Shown in pieces: positions 51,407 to 51,529 of a stretch of DNA of 51,529 nucleotides. The stretch lies in assembly GCA_034434695.1 (NCBI GenBank), contig DAOTYY010000157.1, positions 1-51,529 on the forward strand. Reading direction: 5' to 3'. The position numbers and the translations under genes are program-made. Each line of letters starts with the position of its first letter. Position 1 is the stretch's first letter. The notes below the pieces were generated by a model. That model was given only the letters and a program-made list of their open reading frames with translations, was not told where the DNA came from and ran no database searches. Source of the stretch: DYEC01 sp034434695. Lineage in GTDB: Bacteria; Chloroflexota; Anaerolineae; Anaerolineales; Anaerolineaceae.

Positions 51407-51529
51407 TTAGGCGGGCAAGGGAAGGTACTCGTCCAAGCCCAAAGACGGTTTTGATGGACGGCGGCAGTAAGCAATCAAGCCGCACAGCACATTTACAAAG
51501 AAGTTGATGATACTGCGATGGCGAGAGTG
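51407..51529 (-). CDS. C-terminal end of a transposase-like protein (partial)
   Basis: On the minus strand one frame is open from the window edge to a TAA at 51407-51409, encoding 40 residues. It starts HSRHRSIINFFVNVLCGLIA, continues YCRRPSKPSLGL and ends LPLPA. The string of basic residues, then a hydrophobic helix, then AYC...KPSL is the usual end of some IS transposases (DDE type), where the last helix and a basic KPS tail are conserved. The start and the IS end lie to the right of the window, and the family cannot be named. Confidence 0.5.
   Translation of the reverse strand, partial: HSRHRSIINFFVNVLCGLIAYCRRPSKPSLGLDEYLPLPA

Noticed and set aside
1..51529. CRISPR arrays, tRNA or rRNA genes
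   Set aside because: No spaced direct repeats of 25-40 bases, no cloverleaf-type TTC-box and acceptor pairing, and no rRNA-like stretches were seen in the intergenic regions.

Overview
The window looks like a chromosomal segment of a Chloroflexota bacterium, most likely of the Anaerolineae type. This is inferred from the Thr/Pro-rich linker after a lipobox in a secreted protein, the frequent GTG/TTG starts, the mid-range GC that varies by block, and the mix of DnaK, NfeD-type protease, GlgP and many multi-membrane-span glycosyltransferases. No rRNA, tRNA or CRISPR array was seen.

Region 1 (about 1-6.4 kb) is a co-directional block. It holds a CDP-alcohol phosphatidyltransferase with a DoxX-like tail, a flippase-like/UPF0104 membrane protein, a small membrane protein, a BchC-like medium-chain dehydrogenase, a 6-pyruvoyl-tetrahydropterin-synthase-fold protein that has lost its catalytic residues, a GT4 glycosyltransferase and a methyltransferase. 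The last four look like one pathway with no named product, and this is my main candidate for an undescribed system. Region 2 (6.4-10.4 kb) is housekeeping: metG, then on the minus strand a CinA-type amidohydrolase and a diacylglycerol-glucosyltransferase-like GT28.

Region 3 (10.5-38.2 kb) is a large surface-glycan locus. It has a UDP-ManNAcA-type dehydrogenase, two glutamine-dependent asparagine-synthetase homologues (possible uronic acid amidation), a WecA/MraY-type polyprenyl-phosphate sugar transferase, four GT4 transferases, a DegT aminotransferase, a hexapeptide acyltransferase, three methyltransferases, an NDP-sugar epimerase, a Wzx-like flippase and five very large GT-C-like membrane proteins. 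The stretch from about 22.5 to 34.1 kb is visibly more AT-rich than its flanks. It is bordered by a long gene-poor spacer on the left and carries a 96-bp MITE-like element with target-site duplication near its right end, so it looks like an exchanged glycan cassette.

Region 4 (38.2-51.5 kb) holds a PHP phosphoesterase, GlgP, a UPF0316/DUF2179 membrane protein, an NfeD/ClpP-class membrane protease divergent from dnaK, a lipoprotein with an NBR1-like Ig domain, a secreted protein of four roughly 100-residue repeats, a membrane protein combining a pseudo-PP2C domain with a probable beta-propeller, a small membrane protein, and at the right edge the C-terminus of a transposase-like gene. Several rho-independent terminators and promoter-overlapping dyads can be read directly.
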